Below are positions 28,179-39,133 of a stretch of 64,000 nucleotides of DNA, one piece after another. The position numbers were made by a program, and so were the translations under genes. Under the pieces are notes generated by a model. It worked only from the letters and a program-made list of their open reading frames with translations. It had not been told where the DNA came from and did no database searches. This DNA comes from Urechis unicinctus. Its lineage: Eukaryota; Annelida; Polychaeta; Xenopneusta; Urechidae. Position 1 is the stretch's first letter. Every line of letters begins with the position of its first letter. The stretch spans positions 50,718,317 to 50,782,316 of the forward strand of contig CM067354.1 of NCBI GenBank assembly GCA_034190875.2, read 5' to 3'.

Positions 28179-28280
28179 AGCAGTTTCAACTAGCCCAACA
28201 GACCAACAGTCGATCGGGTACTCCCTTGTCAAGAGGGAGCACAAGCTCCACTTGGTTCAAAAGAGCTAGTTAAAACTGCT
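28179..28280. repeat. Short inverted repeat
   Basis: Left arm AGCAGTTTCAACTAGC (28179-28194) and right arm AGCTAGTTAAAACTGCT (28264-28280) pair with one mismatch around a 69-bp spacer, which itself contains an ACTCCCTTG/AGAGGGAG fold. It could be a very small foldback element. Confidence 0.55.
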
Positions 28281-28737
28281 TTTCCTGGGCACTACAATAT
28301 ACCACCAGTTAATTCGCATTGATGTTTACCGACAAGTCAACTCCTGTGGATCTGATAAAAGTCGAACTGAATTTTTTTTGGAAAAGTTTCTTAGCGTGTT
28401 GAGGATGTTATACGTGCAAGTCTGACAAAACTTTCATGGTTAGAAAACCCCAACAGGATACGCATTATGTCATGTTGCGGTTTGTCAGGTTGGCAGTAGC
28501 ATCATTATACGTCCGCGTATGGCTAAATCAGATCTTTCTTTGAAGCAGAGAATGTTTGTATATAAGACGGTAGGACAACATTTTCTTGGAGGATCGTTTT
28601 GAACTGGTTGTGCCATGTGGAAAGATAAAGGTTCTATTCCCCAGATAGATTCCTATCGTTTACGTAGTAAGAATATCTCCTCGAATAACACCCGCTTTGT
28701 CGCATTCTGAGAATCATGACAGAGTTCTACCGTATTT

Positions 28738-28800
28738 GTAGCCCTACAAGACGTCAGTAGAAATCCATGTTACCGTTATGACCGGAGCTACCGTATGTGT
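28738..28800 (+). repeat. Dispersed repeat, copy 1
   Basis: Shares GCCCTACAAGACGTCAGT and CATGTTACCGTTATGACCGG with 31218-31290; the latter has about 14 extra bases between the two words. Confidence 0.7.
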
Positions 28801-29191
28801 TAAAAGATACGGGATAGAGAGAAGAGGTGAGTTTCCCAACCAATGCAGGTCAAATAGTTCATTGGGATGTTCCAATAAGCAGGGTTGATAGATTCAACGA
28901 GATGACATAAATCTTTTAAAAAGTATTTAAAGTATGGCAACAGTTTCACTCACACACGCCAAATGGCTGTGAATCGTGCAAGTGATTGCAACAGTCCAAT
29001 TGACTTTGTAAATCAGATTAATTCCATATCAACGAACTTCAAAATACGTGACCTACTCAGACTTGCCAACCTTTGACAAATTCGGAATATGAAATCTCCC
29101 AAGGACGCGGACCGTTGCCATGGCGCCGAAGCTATATGGCGTTGGGAGATTTCTCAGTGAAAATAAGCTGAATACATGGTGTCTTTAAATT

Positions 29192-29457
29192 GACCGTACC
29201 GTTTTATTCTTGGTTCCACAGAAGAGATAATCATACGGATGTGTTGAGGAGAGTCTCCGTTATGTGGATCCGAGTGATTATCGAAAAGTTATTCGAGTTT
29301 CGGAGAGTTATCCGGTTTTGAAGCGGCAAAATCGCGATTTAACAATTTTAACTTCAAAATCTGATCGATTATCACTCGGATCGACATATCACTTTCATTC
29401 TCCTACATTTGGGTGTAATTTATATAGCAATCGTATGAAGAATAAAGCGGTACGGCC
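29192..29457. mobile_element. Foldback (MITE-like) element, 266 bp
   Basis: The two halves are complementary. The outer arms 29192-29211 (GACCGTACCGTTTTATTCTT) and 29438-29457 pair with three mismatches. The inner arms 29267-29283 (GATCCGAGTGATTATCG) and 29366-29382 pair with one mismatch. Near the centre GGTTTTGAAG faces CTTCAAAATC. There is no coding capacity beyond a chance frame (29264-29527). Long imperfect dyad symmetry without a transposase is typical of foldback or MITE elements. I could not find a clear target-site duplication, so the true ends may lie slightly further out. Confidence 0.65.
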
Positions 29458-29495
29458 CTTTTTCCTTAGGTACATAAATCGCGACACAACTTTTA

Positions 29496-29532
29496 TGGTT
29501 TTAATCGCCATTTTCGTTGGCGATTAAAACCA
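29496..29532. repeat. Perfect hairpin, 15-bp stem, 7-nt loop
   Basis: TGGTTTTAATCGCCA, loop TTTTCGT, then TGGCGATTAAAACCA. The stem has no mismatch. It sits 38 bp beyond the foldback element. Confidence 0.9.
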
Positions 29533-29539
29533 CATTAAA

Positions 29540-31889
29540 TACCACCAAGAAAAACGAAAATGGTACCAAATGAAAAAGCTATTCTTCATTAATAATATAT
29601 TAAAAGAACAAAATGTATCATTGCATCATTTGTTGTCAGTGGTCATTTACATGAGACTACCAAACGGCCCAAAAACGGCATTTGTCCGCCCTACTTATGG
29701 TCTTTTCGGTTATTGACAGTTAGCCCAGTTGAAGCGATTGACAGCGATTAAAATACATGGGGGCTGCGGGCGAATTTGCATCCGTATATCCTCCCTATAG
29801 AGTTTTAGCTAACCAGAAAAAGAAGCATCCAAAGAAAACAAAAAATTCCTTAGGGACTGGACTTGATATGAATAATGTATTTCGTTTGAAAGATTCTATT
29901 CAATAATACCAGATTATTTATTTACAGCTCTTAATATTTCTCAGTTTAACATGTATGATATATTCCCATAGTAAGGTGGTCAATCAAACATTTTGATAAC
30001 ATCACAACAGGTCAGTGGAAGTAGCTCAGCTAGAGTGTTCCAGAGCTCTCTATTGTTTGTAAATCCGACAGTCTGTTATTGGGAAATCACATGATAAACA
30101 TGGCTCAATAACCACTTTTAAGTGGTGAGCAGGTAATCTTTCATGGAACTATGTTCAATGAAACCATGTAAATGGATAATATTCTTCAAATAACCTGTAT
30201 CAGCGAATTTCAACTTTTACAGTCCCGTGGACACAACACAACAGCATATGTAAACTAAACACTGACAAAAATGTCATAGAATAAACGAGTTTATTTATCA
30301 CATTCCATTTAATAGGATATTTTCTAAGTAAAGCACCTCACTACTTAATAAGTAATGGACTCCCTTAATAATGTTACAACTAAAAGTATTGGCTGCGATA
30401 ATATTCAATACATGAAATAAAAAACAGATTACTTTTACCAATGAAAATATAACATGAGGTCCATGGGCCGCAAAGCTCTGGTGCCAATTATGTGACGGCA
30501 AACACAAGCATTTTGCATAGTTTTGAATGGCAAAGTTAAAGGCTCACAGAACCCACAAATTAGGTCACATTGACCTAGGTTTGGTCCCACATGAGAAAGG
30601 GTGGTGAGAGGTGTATAGTGGTACCCAGCATATCCTATGTATCATACTGACAAAAAGAACAACCCCAAAACATTGTATTCAAAGATCAACTATCTGCTAA
30701 TGTGCCTTGAATACAAGGTCAAAGTCAATGATAACAACCCACATGAACGGTCTCAATGGTGATATTTGACCTGAACCAGTTGGCTCTAGCTGCACTGGTT
30801 GCTGAGTAATGGCAGTTTCTACTTCCCATTGGGTTAGCAGTAAAAGGGGGAGAATTTATGTTTATTATTGTGTCTGTTGCCCCATCAGACTCACAGCTTG
30901 ACACATTGGTTTTACAACTGCCAAACCACAAAACACAACGTGTTGGCTTGCGCACTCCGTCGTGGTAGGGCGGTGCGTAACTCGCTTACTTCACAACCGC
31001 ATATGTAGTGTTAAATCAATTGTTTATAAAGAATACACGTGTCAGGAAACTCCTACAACAAGTTTGACCTAACATCACTGTCATGACACTAGCTAGTTAT
31101 CGAGACAAAGCATACTACAATCCGTAACCTAGTAACAAGCGCCTCTGTTTTCGATTCATCGGGTAGTGGTAGAACAATGCAACTTGTGGTTAAACCGTAC
31201 ATGACTGAGCGAGTTCTAGCCCTACAAGACGTCAGTTATATAGTATAGTAGGTATAAATTCATGTTACCGTTATGACCGGAGCTAAGTGAGTTCTAATAG
31301 CATTGAAAGAACTTCACACACGAAACTGGCGCATGGACCAGTGCTGTGCGGTTACTGATTATTCTCTCTTACGCACTCAGCTGCGCAGCGAAAGACGCTG
31401 AAACCTCAATCTTCACTGCTTCAGCGTTTGCTCGAGATAAAACTCACTCGCCAAGGGGACTTCCCTTTCGGTATCCCCGATATTTCAGTGTGTTGCGTCA
31501 TCACAAATTGCATGTTTACACCAAGTGTTTAGCAGTGTGTTTGATTGATACGAACTCTGGATGATTTGATGGAGAGTTTTCCTCAAATTCGCAGACAAAT
31601 GTGGATGTCACTGCGTGCATTGCGTCAAACAGAGACACGTTGTGAACTGTAAAATCGGATAATTATTTGTTAAGCGAAGCTAGTGTCCAATAGAATGCTT
31701 TGTCAAAGACAATAGTGATTTGTCTGCAGCGATCTTGGACCCGAGGAATCTTGTTGACTATTGGTTATAACTATAGTCTACCGCATGTTACTTGTTAGGT
31801 TCTGACGTTGGTTCCGAAATAACTATTTAGGTATACTTCAAGTAAGTGATGTGTCAAATTAACGGTCAGTTTTAGCTCTGCTCTCAAGC
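29540..31889. other. Non-coding, no gene supported
   Basis: No recognisable protein. Minus frames 30298-30507 and 30725-30955 and the + frame 31346-31564 (hydrophobic start but no ATG) are not called. The stretch 31150-31560 is more CpG-rich than its surroundings. Confidence 0.4.
31218..31290 (+). repeat. Dispersed repeat, copy 2
   Basis: Partner of 28738-28800. Confidence 0.7.
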
Positions 31890-32640
31890 TTTTTTATCAA
31901 GCAAGCTAACGGCCCCAAATTACACATGGACCACTCTTATTTTGATGGTCACTTATAATCGAAATATCATCTCTGCATGACCTTTCATCCCTGATATGTT
32001 AATGAAATTCTTTTTAAAAATCTCATATACTATGTTAAATATATGGGGAATATTTCTAATTGTATCTTTTCTCGTTAAGCAAGCTAGCAGCCCCAAATTA
32101 TACATGGACCATTCTTATATTGATTGTCACTCACAAACCTAATATCAGTCCTATAGGACTTATAATCCCTGAGTAATAATTGAAGAACATATAAAAAATA
32201 TATTTTTACCATGTTAACTTAATGGGGAATGTTTTTTATTGCATGAGGTCTGCGTTAAACATAGACTAGTTATGTAGTGAGCTCTTGAGTGCCCAATATG
32301 GGGCTGAAACAACCGCTTTAACCCAAAGGGAATTGGTGGCATATTTTTGTAATGAAGTAAGCCAGCAGCTTCAAATTACTCATGGACTTCTCTTATACTT
32401 ATGGCCACTAAAAAATTAACCAAAGAATTTAACATAGACCCAGCCTATCTTGATGGCTTTCTGTAAGCTAATAATCAGTGCTGCATTACTCAATGGTTAG
32501 TTATATCTAGAAGTTATATCTTGTTTCATGTTTACCCAATGGGGAGCAAATTTTGGTTTTACATTTTCTTAAAGAGTAAGGTAGCAGTCTGAAAATGTGC
32601 ATGGACACCTCATGTTGACCACTGTTTGCCTGCTGAACAT
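31890..32640 (+). repeat. Degenerate tandem array, unit near 180 bp or longer
   Basis: Four diverged copies of a word group AAGCAAGCTA-C-GCCCCAAATTA-ACATGGACCA-TCTTAT begin near 31898, 32074, 32355 and 32574. The first two are also matched downstream by ATGTTAA-TATGGGGAAT. The spacing is uneven, so the array is old. Confidence 0.7.
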
Positions 32641-33483
32641 CCGCCCACATTATTATTGAAAAACATTTAATAATGTCAAAAGCAGCAGAGTTTCAGGGCC
32701 TATTGGCCACTTGTTTAAAATAAAACCTAAACAAATGTCTTTGATGGTAACATAGCTAATGCATATGTGAGGTAATAGGCACAAAAATAATGATTGAACA
32801 CAGCAATTATGTTGTTCTATGGGCTATTTTTTCACTTTCAATATCTAAAATATTTGATGAGTTGTGTTCCAGCTTGTAACAACTCCTTCTGACTGCATTT
32901 GATCTGGCAGGAATTGTCTTGTTTGTAATTGTTCACTTTGTTTTACGAGTGTTTTTACTTATTATTTCTTATCTGGTACCTAACCCTTTTCCAAAGATTT
33001 CTACTAACAAGTAATACTGAACTAAATAGGCAAAGAAGCTCATTGATAAAAAATGGCAGCCAAACACAAAACAATAACAGATAATAATAAAGTGAAGGTC
33101 ATTCCCAAGATGCAAGTGGTGATGAGACTGGTTTACTTCAGGCATATCAAATAAAATCAATTATGTCATGTATCTGCAGTGAATGATTGTGATTATCCAT
33201 GGTTGAGGAGAAGCAACAGTGTGAGCTTTGTGTAAGAAGTGAATCATTGTGATTTATTAAGTGAATTTCCTTTTTAGGATATCATGCATTGGCATGATTG
33301 AATTACCCTGGTTATATCTTCATTATGTCTATCTCAAAATATAAATAAGGTGCTTATCAATTCTCATGTGCTTTATTATGTATTTTAAGTGAAATTTTGA
33401 ATGTAGGTGTTTAATTGCAATATGAAGTTGGTCATGAATTAATAAAAAATATAGTGTTCAAATGCTTTCAGTTAAATGCTGCC
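32641..33483. other. 5' region of the recombinase-derived gene
   Basis: No coding segment seen. No TATA box or CpG cluster is evident directly before the proposed ATG, so the promoter may lie further upstream with a non-coding exon. Confidence 0.3.
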
Positions 33484-36400
33484 ATGGCGAACTTTTCATA
33501 TGGAAGACGAATGGTGAGTTTATCCATATTTAGCAAGTGTGATGCATGTTGGAAAAATCAATTGCTTCCATCAAATTTATATATGTATATATAGTTATAT
33601 AGTTCACTCACTGATATTTCCTGCGCTTGTTAATTCCTGAATGAATTGGGAACTAACAGACTCTTGTTGATCCACATATTCATCAGTTGTAAGGTTTTGC
33701 TTTGATTTATCATAATACAGGTTGACGCCTCAATGCAGATGGTCAAACAAGGAAGCTGTCCTCTTTCAGGAAGAACATTCAGAGTAGATGAACCTCTCTG
33801 TATAAATGAAGAGAAGGTATTTGTTAATTATTTTATTTCCATTATTAATTCTTGTCCATTAGTGTACATAGATATGTTACATATGCAACATATTGTATTT
33901 TGGCCACTAATATTTCAGAAGAAAGGACCCAATATACAAGGTGATTTTGTGCAAATATTTAGTGACTGATTTATTTCATTTAATCAATTCACTGCTGATT
34001 CACTGTTGATTTATGTTGGCTTTTTTAAAAGATTTGTGTTTAACATTTGTGTATATAACCATTTTATCATTGTTAACCCCGAATATAAATAGACAACAAG
34101 AGTCTCCTGTTGTCTTTCAACCAGGGTCACCTGTGATCTCTCAGCATGGGTATCCTGTGTCTCAGCATGGGTCTTCTGTAATCTCTCAGCCAGGATCTCC
34201 TTTAATCTCTCAGCATGGGTCTCCTTTGGTCTTTCAACCAGGGTCTCCTGTGATCTGTCAGCATGGGTATCCTGTGTCTCAGCATGGGTCTCCTGTAATT
34301 GCTCAACCAGGATCTCCTTTAATCTCTCAGCATGGGTCTCCTCTGGTCTTTCAACCAGGGTCTCCTGTGATCTGTCAGCATGGGTATCCTGTGTCTCAGC
34401 ATGGGTCTCCTGTGATCGCTCGACCAGGATCTCCTTTGATCTGTCAGCATGGGTATCCTGTGATCTCTCTTCAAGTAACTCCTGAGACATCTGAACAATG
34501 GACTGCTCTGATCTCTCAACATGTGTCTCATGATATCTCCCATCAAGGGTCTCCTGTGATCTCAGTAGCTTGTGAAGGTATTGTGTTCACATTCTCTTTC
34601 CACAATCGATGTAATGATCGATAGATCTCAGCACCAAATTCCTTATCTGACATTAGGCTCATGATGATTGCAGCTAATCAACGTGAATCAACATGGATAC
34701 AAGAGCTATTTTAATTGGTTGTCACTGTTTACGTACTTGTATTCATAATACACTGAGCACTCAGTACTTGGTGTCATCTCTAACGTTATCTGTACAATAA
34801 TGTGTAGAAGTTTATAAAAAATGAATTTAAGCTTGCTTTGTGTTTCCAAATGCTTTGATATGCCCATATGATTATTTTATTTTGCAGTCTTAGAGAGAGT
34901 TGAAGACAGTCAAAGCTGTTTCATTGAGAAGCCTGGTTAGTAATCCTGTTTAACATATACTTAGTTCTTAATTTCTTATCTTTCTTGACGTCTAGTTATT
35001 AATGTCGAAATTGTTTTAGGTGGCAGATATGGAATTGCTCTAAGTGATCTGACCTTTTGTGGCTTACTCAAGGTAGATTCAATATTTTGTCAGGCATATT
35101 TCTTGTTAATGCAGTAATCCAACTAGTTTTTTGGGTGTAATATCTTATTTCCACAATATCTAGCATGATGAATGTTTTAAATCTGCTTTATTCATGGTCA
35201 TGGGTTGTTATTTACTTTCATTCCCATCCTCAACATTTTGACTGTACAAAACATTTAATTATTTTTTGTTTGTCAATTTCTCTTACATTTTATTGAAAGG
35301 TACATATTTGTAAAATCTACATTGAGATTTGGTAGATGTATTCATCAACATTATGATGTGTTTATGAAAATGGTTAAGTTTATGTGACATTTGTGTTTTT
35401 TGCAGAAGTCAGTCGTACCTGATTCTGGATCCCCAAATGGTTGGTATGCTTAACATATTGTGTTAGTATTCAGCAATTATGAAGTATATTACAGCATGTA
35501 TCATCATCAGTTTCCACTGTGTTATGCTATGTTGTAATTAAAGGTGAATCGGACCCCTTTAGGAATGTTCATGATGAGGCAGCTGAAAGAGAGGTCCCCA
35601 CTGTACCTTCTTCGAGTTTATGCTCAGCTGAGGGATCTGGTCAAGCTGATGAAAATGCTATTGCCAGCTTTTCATGCCAAGTATGTCACCGTACGTTTAA
35701 GAAGAAGGGAGGATACACCGTGCACATGAAAACGCACACAATGCAGAGTGAGTAGAGCTTGTGAGCTTCTGTTTTTTTTAAATTTTGTATGTCATTGATT
35801 GCTTTTCTTTTGTACCGACTGTATGAAATGTCTAAATGAATGTGTTTTGACTTCAATTGTATTTATTGAAAACAGAACCAACAGGCATTGCTAAGAAAAG
35901 ACTCTCCAGAAAGTGTCCATATTGTTGGAAAAATCAAAGCAACTTAACGAGGCATCTCAAACAGTAACATAAGGAACACAAGGAAGTAGCAGCCATTTTG
36001 GACAGCAATATATCAGCATTGAATGCACTTGCCAAGATACGTAATGCAGGCATCTTAGCTAGGAACAAAGCCCAGGTCATGGCTGGAGGTGATGGAACTG
36101 ACTTTGAACGAATCAAATCTGTATCTTCAGCAGACACTGACAAGTCAGAAGCAGTCGTGCACTGCAATGTTTGCAGTACTTCTATCGCCACAAGTTGATC
36201 TGTAAGAAGTCAGAGTCTAATAGGCCTGCACAACCCGTTTTAACCACCCTTTTGGGCAGTAAGGAAACTGATGATTTTCTTGATGTATGAAGCAGGTTCC
36301 AGACCAATGAAATTGGCCACACATGTCACACAGACCAAACAATCAAACTAATTGGCAGGCATTTGTGGCAGAAGGGTAAAACAAAGGTGGACAAGCATGA

Positions 36401-39133
36401 TGAAGTAAGAAAAAGTGTTATGACTGATATGAGAAACTTGGCCAACCTGTATCTCAACTTCTAAAGTTGTGTAAAGAATGATAGCAAGTTTCAGGATGCA
36501 GCTGATATGTTTGACCGTAATCACTGGAGTGCTCTTCAGGAGGCAATAGTAAGTGTCACTACCAATGATCTGGAAACACATGAAAAACCAATCAAGTATG
36601 GCTTAAACAACACCCTTTATTACCTGCTAATTAAGGCAGCTGATGTTCTGCTGGGCAATGAGTTGGCTCAGAAGGGCCAGGAAATGAAAGTTCAAGAAAT
36701 CAAGAACTTTTTGATTCTGCTCAAACACAACCAGAACAGTCTGTTTGGTGATTCTAATTATCTGATAAATAAAGCCAGACCAGAAAAACCACCACCTGAA
36801 GAAACTATGAGTGCTCTTCGTAATTACACGCTAGATAGAATCAAGGAATTGGTTGCAGCTACTGAAATTGGCAAGACAGAGTATGTTGAAATCAGAAATT
36901 TAGTTTGTTGTCGGATGACATTGTTTAATGCTAGGCGTGGAGGTGAGGCTTCAAGGCTGAAAGTGAGTCAATGGATAAACAGATCAAAGTGGTTAGACAG
37001 TGAACAAGTGAAGCAACTCTCAGATGAAGAACAACAGTGGTTCAAAGAATTGGCCATCTTGTATGGAACTGGAAAAGGGAACCACCTCGTGAGCTGTATT
37101 ATCCCAAATGACTTAGTGGCTGCTATTGAGATACTTATATCTCCTGATATCAGGAAAAAGGGCTGGCGTTCTGGATGAAAATGACTTTCTGTTCCCTAGT
37201 ACAGGTTCCACTCTACACTGTGGTGGGTGGGATGCTACCAAATATGTTTGCATACAAGCAGGAATACAAACAGACTTGATTAATGCTACCAACCAAAGAG
37301 GAAGACTATCTACCTTGTACGCTGCCCAAGACATACCAGAGAATCAACCAGAGTTTTTTTTACTGCCACATGGGGCATAGTGCTCGGGTGAATGCTGGCA
37401 CATATCAAAGACCGCTCGCTGTGCAAGCCGTCATAAAAGTCGGGAGCTACCTGATGACTGTGGATAGCCAGCTTGAGGTGAGTTATTATCTCAGTTATGC
37501 TGTCATGTGTTTGCTCTGATAAACTGTAAATTATAGATGAATATAACATGTAACTACTAGGTTATGATGATTCAGATGTGATTCATTTATTAAGAAGGCT
37601 CTTATAGCAGCATTGTCATTTGAGGACACAGCCCGTAAAATTGTTCTGGGCATTTGTAACTTGAAATCAGAAGATGTACTTGATTTCTCAAAATTAATTG
37701 AGAGTTTCCCCAACAAGTGGTCAAATGCTAAGGCGTTAACAATTGAAAGTCCAGTCACTTAATCAAGCAATTATTTGCAATTATCTATTATATTTCAGTC
37801 ACCCCTATGCCGAGCCCTGATGCTCCAGACCCTGGTCCAACTTCTTATGAGCATGCAACTACTAAAGGTCCTGTCACTAATCCTGATGATTCAACAATGT
37901 TGTTTTCGTACTCGTATTTACCCCTCCTTAAGTACGCACCATATAACACACTAGTGTTGGGTGTGCCGTTAAACCCTATACTTACCTTACCTCAACAATG
38001 TTGTCTGATGGATCTGTTGAAACAGGTTGGATGCTCTATGATATTCCTATAAATTGGATAAAAGTGCATTATATCCATTGTTTCTGAAATATTTAAAGAT
38101 CATGCGACTATATGCTGATCACCTACAACTTAATGCTTCATCTGTCAGCTATTTATTTACACATTGTGTGGCATTTTCCAACCTTTGGTTACTTTGTTTT
38201 CGTCTTCATGTGTATCATAAGTGGCTTTGGAGTCATATGTTATAGAAATAGGATTGTGTATATTGTCCCTACACTACAGTTTTATGCATATTAGGCAGCC
38301 AAACACTGACTGAGGAAACAGACTCACCCCAATGTTCTACCTCTGAGGATACTGGTGTTAAGAACACTTCTGATGAAGATAGCAGTCCTGTGGTTGACAG
38401 CAGTGAGTCAATGCCAACTTTCTGATCTCATTTATCTGTTTTACAGGCTATCAGCTGTTAAACTTCTTTTTTATTTTGGGATCATCTCTCACTTCACTGA
38501 TAATTGTTGTGTTTTAAGTAACATCTTCATTTTGTTGGGGGGGGGGGGGGGGGGGGGGGGGGTAATTATGTTATATTGAAATTACTTACATATTTTACCA
38601 ATCATTCCTGAATGTTTAACTGAAATGATTTATAGGATATATTTTGCATCAGTTAAAAGGGCAAGATGGACCACAACCCAAACAAATCTCATCATCCAAA
38701 CAGAGTTCCAAGAAGTGGGTCCGGTCCAGCTCCCAAGTCCGATGAAAAAATTACCTGGTAAACTTTATTCTTTAATTTTACTTTATTTGTAATAGTGGAG
38801 GTAGCACCTTAAGAATATCTGTGGTTATCTGATTCACAGCTTCTGTTCTTAATACCAATGTTAAACTACATGTATTTGTAATGACACTATTACTTGACAG
38901 GTATGGGCATCTCGATACTTTTGTTTATTGTATACTTTTATTCTTTAATTTGAATTTTCTATTTTCTTTATTAAGCTCTTTTATGGATATATTCTCATTC
39001 TGCTAATTGGTGTAAAATGTGGTTTATTATTATAGGGAAGAAGTTGATGGAGTCGTTCATGGAGACCAAGGATTGGCCCTTCAGTTACTCACAAGTTAGG
39101 ACAAAGATCATAAATGAACATAGTAAATGTTAA
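33484..39133 (+). CDS. 14-exon gene: C2H2 fingers, Crypton-like tyrosine recombinase, SANT-like C-terminus
   Basis: Exons from splice signals: 33484-33513 (ATG with CTGCC before it), 33721-33816, 33919-33940, 34101-34577, 34888-34935, 35020-35072, 35406-35439, 35544-35747, 35876-37477, 37595-37754, 37799-37867, 38295-38402, 38653-38757 and 39036-39133. Every junction has AG/GT borders and matching phase. The encoded order is MANFSYGRRM, a linker, a Ser/Pro/His/Gln repeat domain (exon 4), one C2H2 finger (exon 8), further fingers plus the recombinase (exon 9), an acidic Ser/Thr linker, then KRARWTTTQTNLII and GKKLMESFMETKDWPFSYSQ, similar to the C-terminal helical domain found in animal Crypton-like proteins. 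Exon 9 holds stops and shifts; the other exons are open. It could be a dying transposon-derived gene or one losing its catalytic exon. The acceptors of exons 4 and 10 were chosen partly by phase. Confidence 0.62.
34101..34577 (+). repeat. Exon 4: 24-bp minisatellite with 117-bp higher-order unit
   Basis: Repeats of the type GGGTCTCCTGTGATCTCTCA encode GSPVISQHG, GSPLVFQPG and GYPVSQHG variants. Units of 8, 8, 7, 8 and 8 residues form a 39-residue (117-bp) block repeated about three times. The opposite strand is also open for 159 codons (34490-34011, Glu/Arg/His-rich), a consequence of the repeat sequence. The + reading is favoured because its phase fits exons 3 and 5. The protein segment is probably disordered. 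Confidence 0.75.
35544..35747 (+). CDS. Exon 8: acidic linker and C2H2 zinc finger
   Basis: Acceptor ATTAAAG, donor A|GTGAGT. It reads through an acidic Ser-rich linker to FSCQVCHRTFKKKGGYTVHM with KTH after it: C-x2-C-x12-H-x3-H, a complete C2H2 finger expected to bind DNA. It is entirely open. Confidence 0.85.
35876..37477 (+). pseudogene. Exon 9: zinc fingers and Crypton-like tyrosine recombinase, interrupted
   Basis: It begins KPTGIAKKRLSRKCPYCW, a second finger (C-x2-C-x9-H-x4-H) with a TAA (35965) in the last spacer. A third finger CNVC..FYRHKLICKK is split by a one-base shift near 36180. Further TGA (36288) and TAA (36462) precede a long open part. CRMTLFNARRGGEASRL (about 36920) carries the recombinase arginine. 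LSTLYAAQDIPENQPEFF and HMGHS (37367) follow, with Tyr in GTYQRPLAV (37403) as the likely nucleophile. Frame changes occur near 37155 (A-rich run) and 37355 (run of T). Family proteins usually have RHR-ST before LYA; here it is RGRLST, so a catalytic-box histidine appears lost. Strand cleavage activity is therefore unlikely. Confidence 0.82.
38537..38562 (+). repeat. Run of 26 G in an intron
   Basis: Uninterrupted G homopolymer between exons 12 and 13 of the recombinase-derived gene, able in principle to form a quadruplex in DNA and nascent RNA. The exact length is doubtful because homopolymers are error-prone in assemblies. Confidence 0.95.
38653..39133 (+). CDS. Exons 13-14: SANT/Myb-like C-terminal domain
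   Basis: Exon 13 (38653-38757) and exon 14 (39036-39133) join in phase 1 to give a tryptophan-bearing helical segment (KRARWTTTQ, then PSPMKKLPG, then KKLMESFMETKDWPF, then SQVRTKIINEHSKC and a stop). The layout of W, basic residues and P-G-K matches the C-terminal domain of Crypton-type proteins in other invertebrates as I remember them. No break is visible, in contrast to exon 9. Confidence 0.7.

Noticed and set aside
31346-31564. Apparent small secreted protein with a hydrophobic start (RLLIILSYALSCA)
   Set aside because: The frame has GTG, not ATG, at its start, remains open upstream, and has no neighbours or cleavage motifs to support it.
34011-34490. Minus-strand 159-codon Glu/Arg/His-rich repeat protein
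   Set aside because: The + strand reading fits splice sites and phase of neighbouring exons; the antisense frame follows from the repeat sequence.
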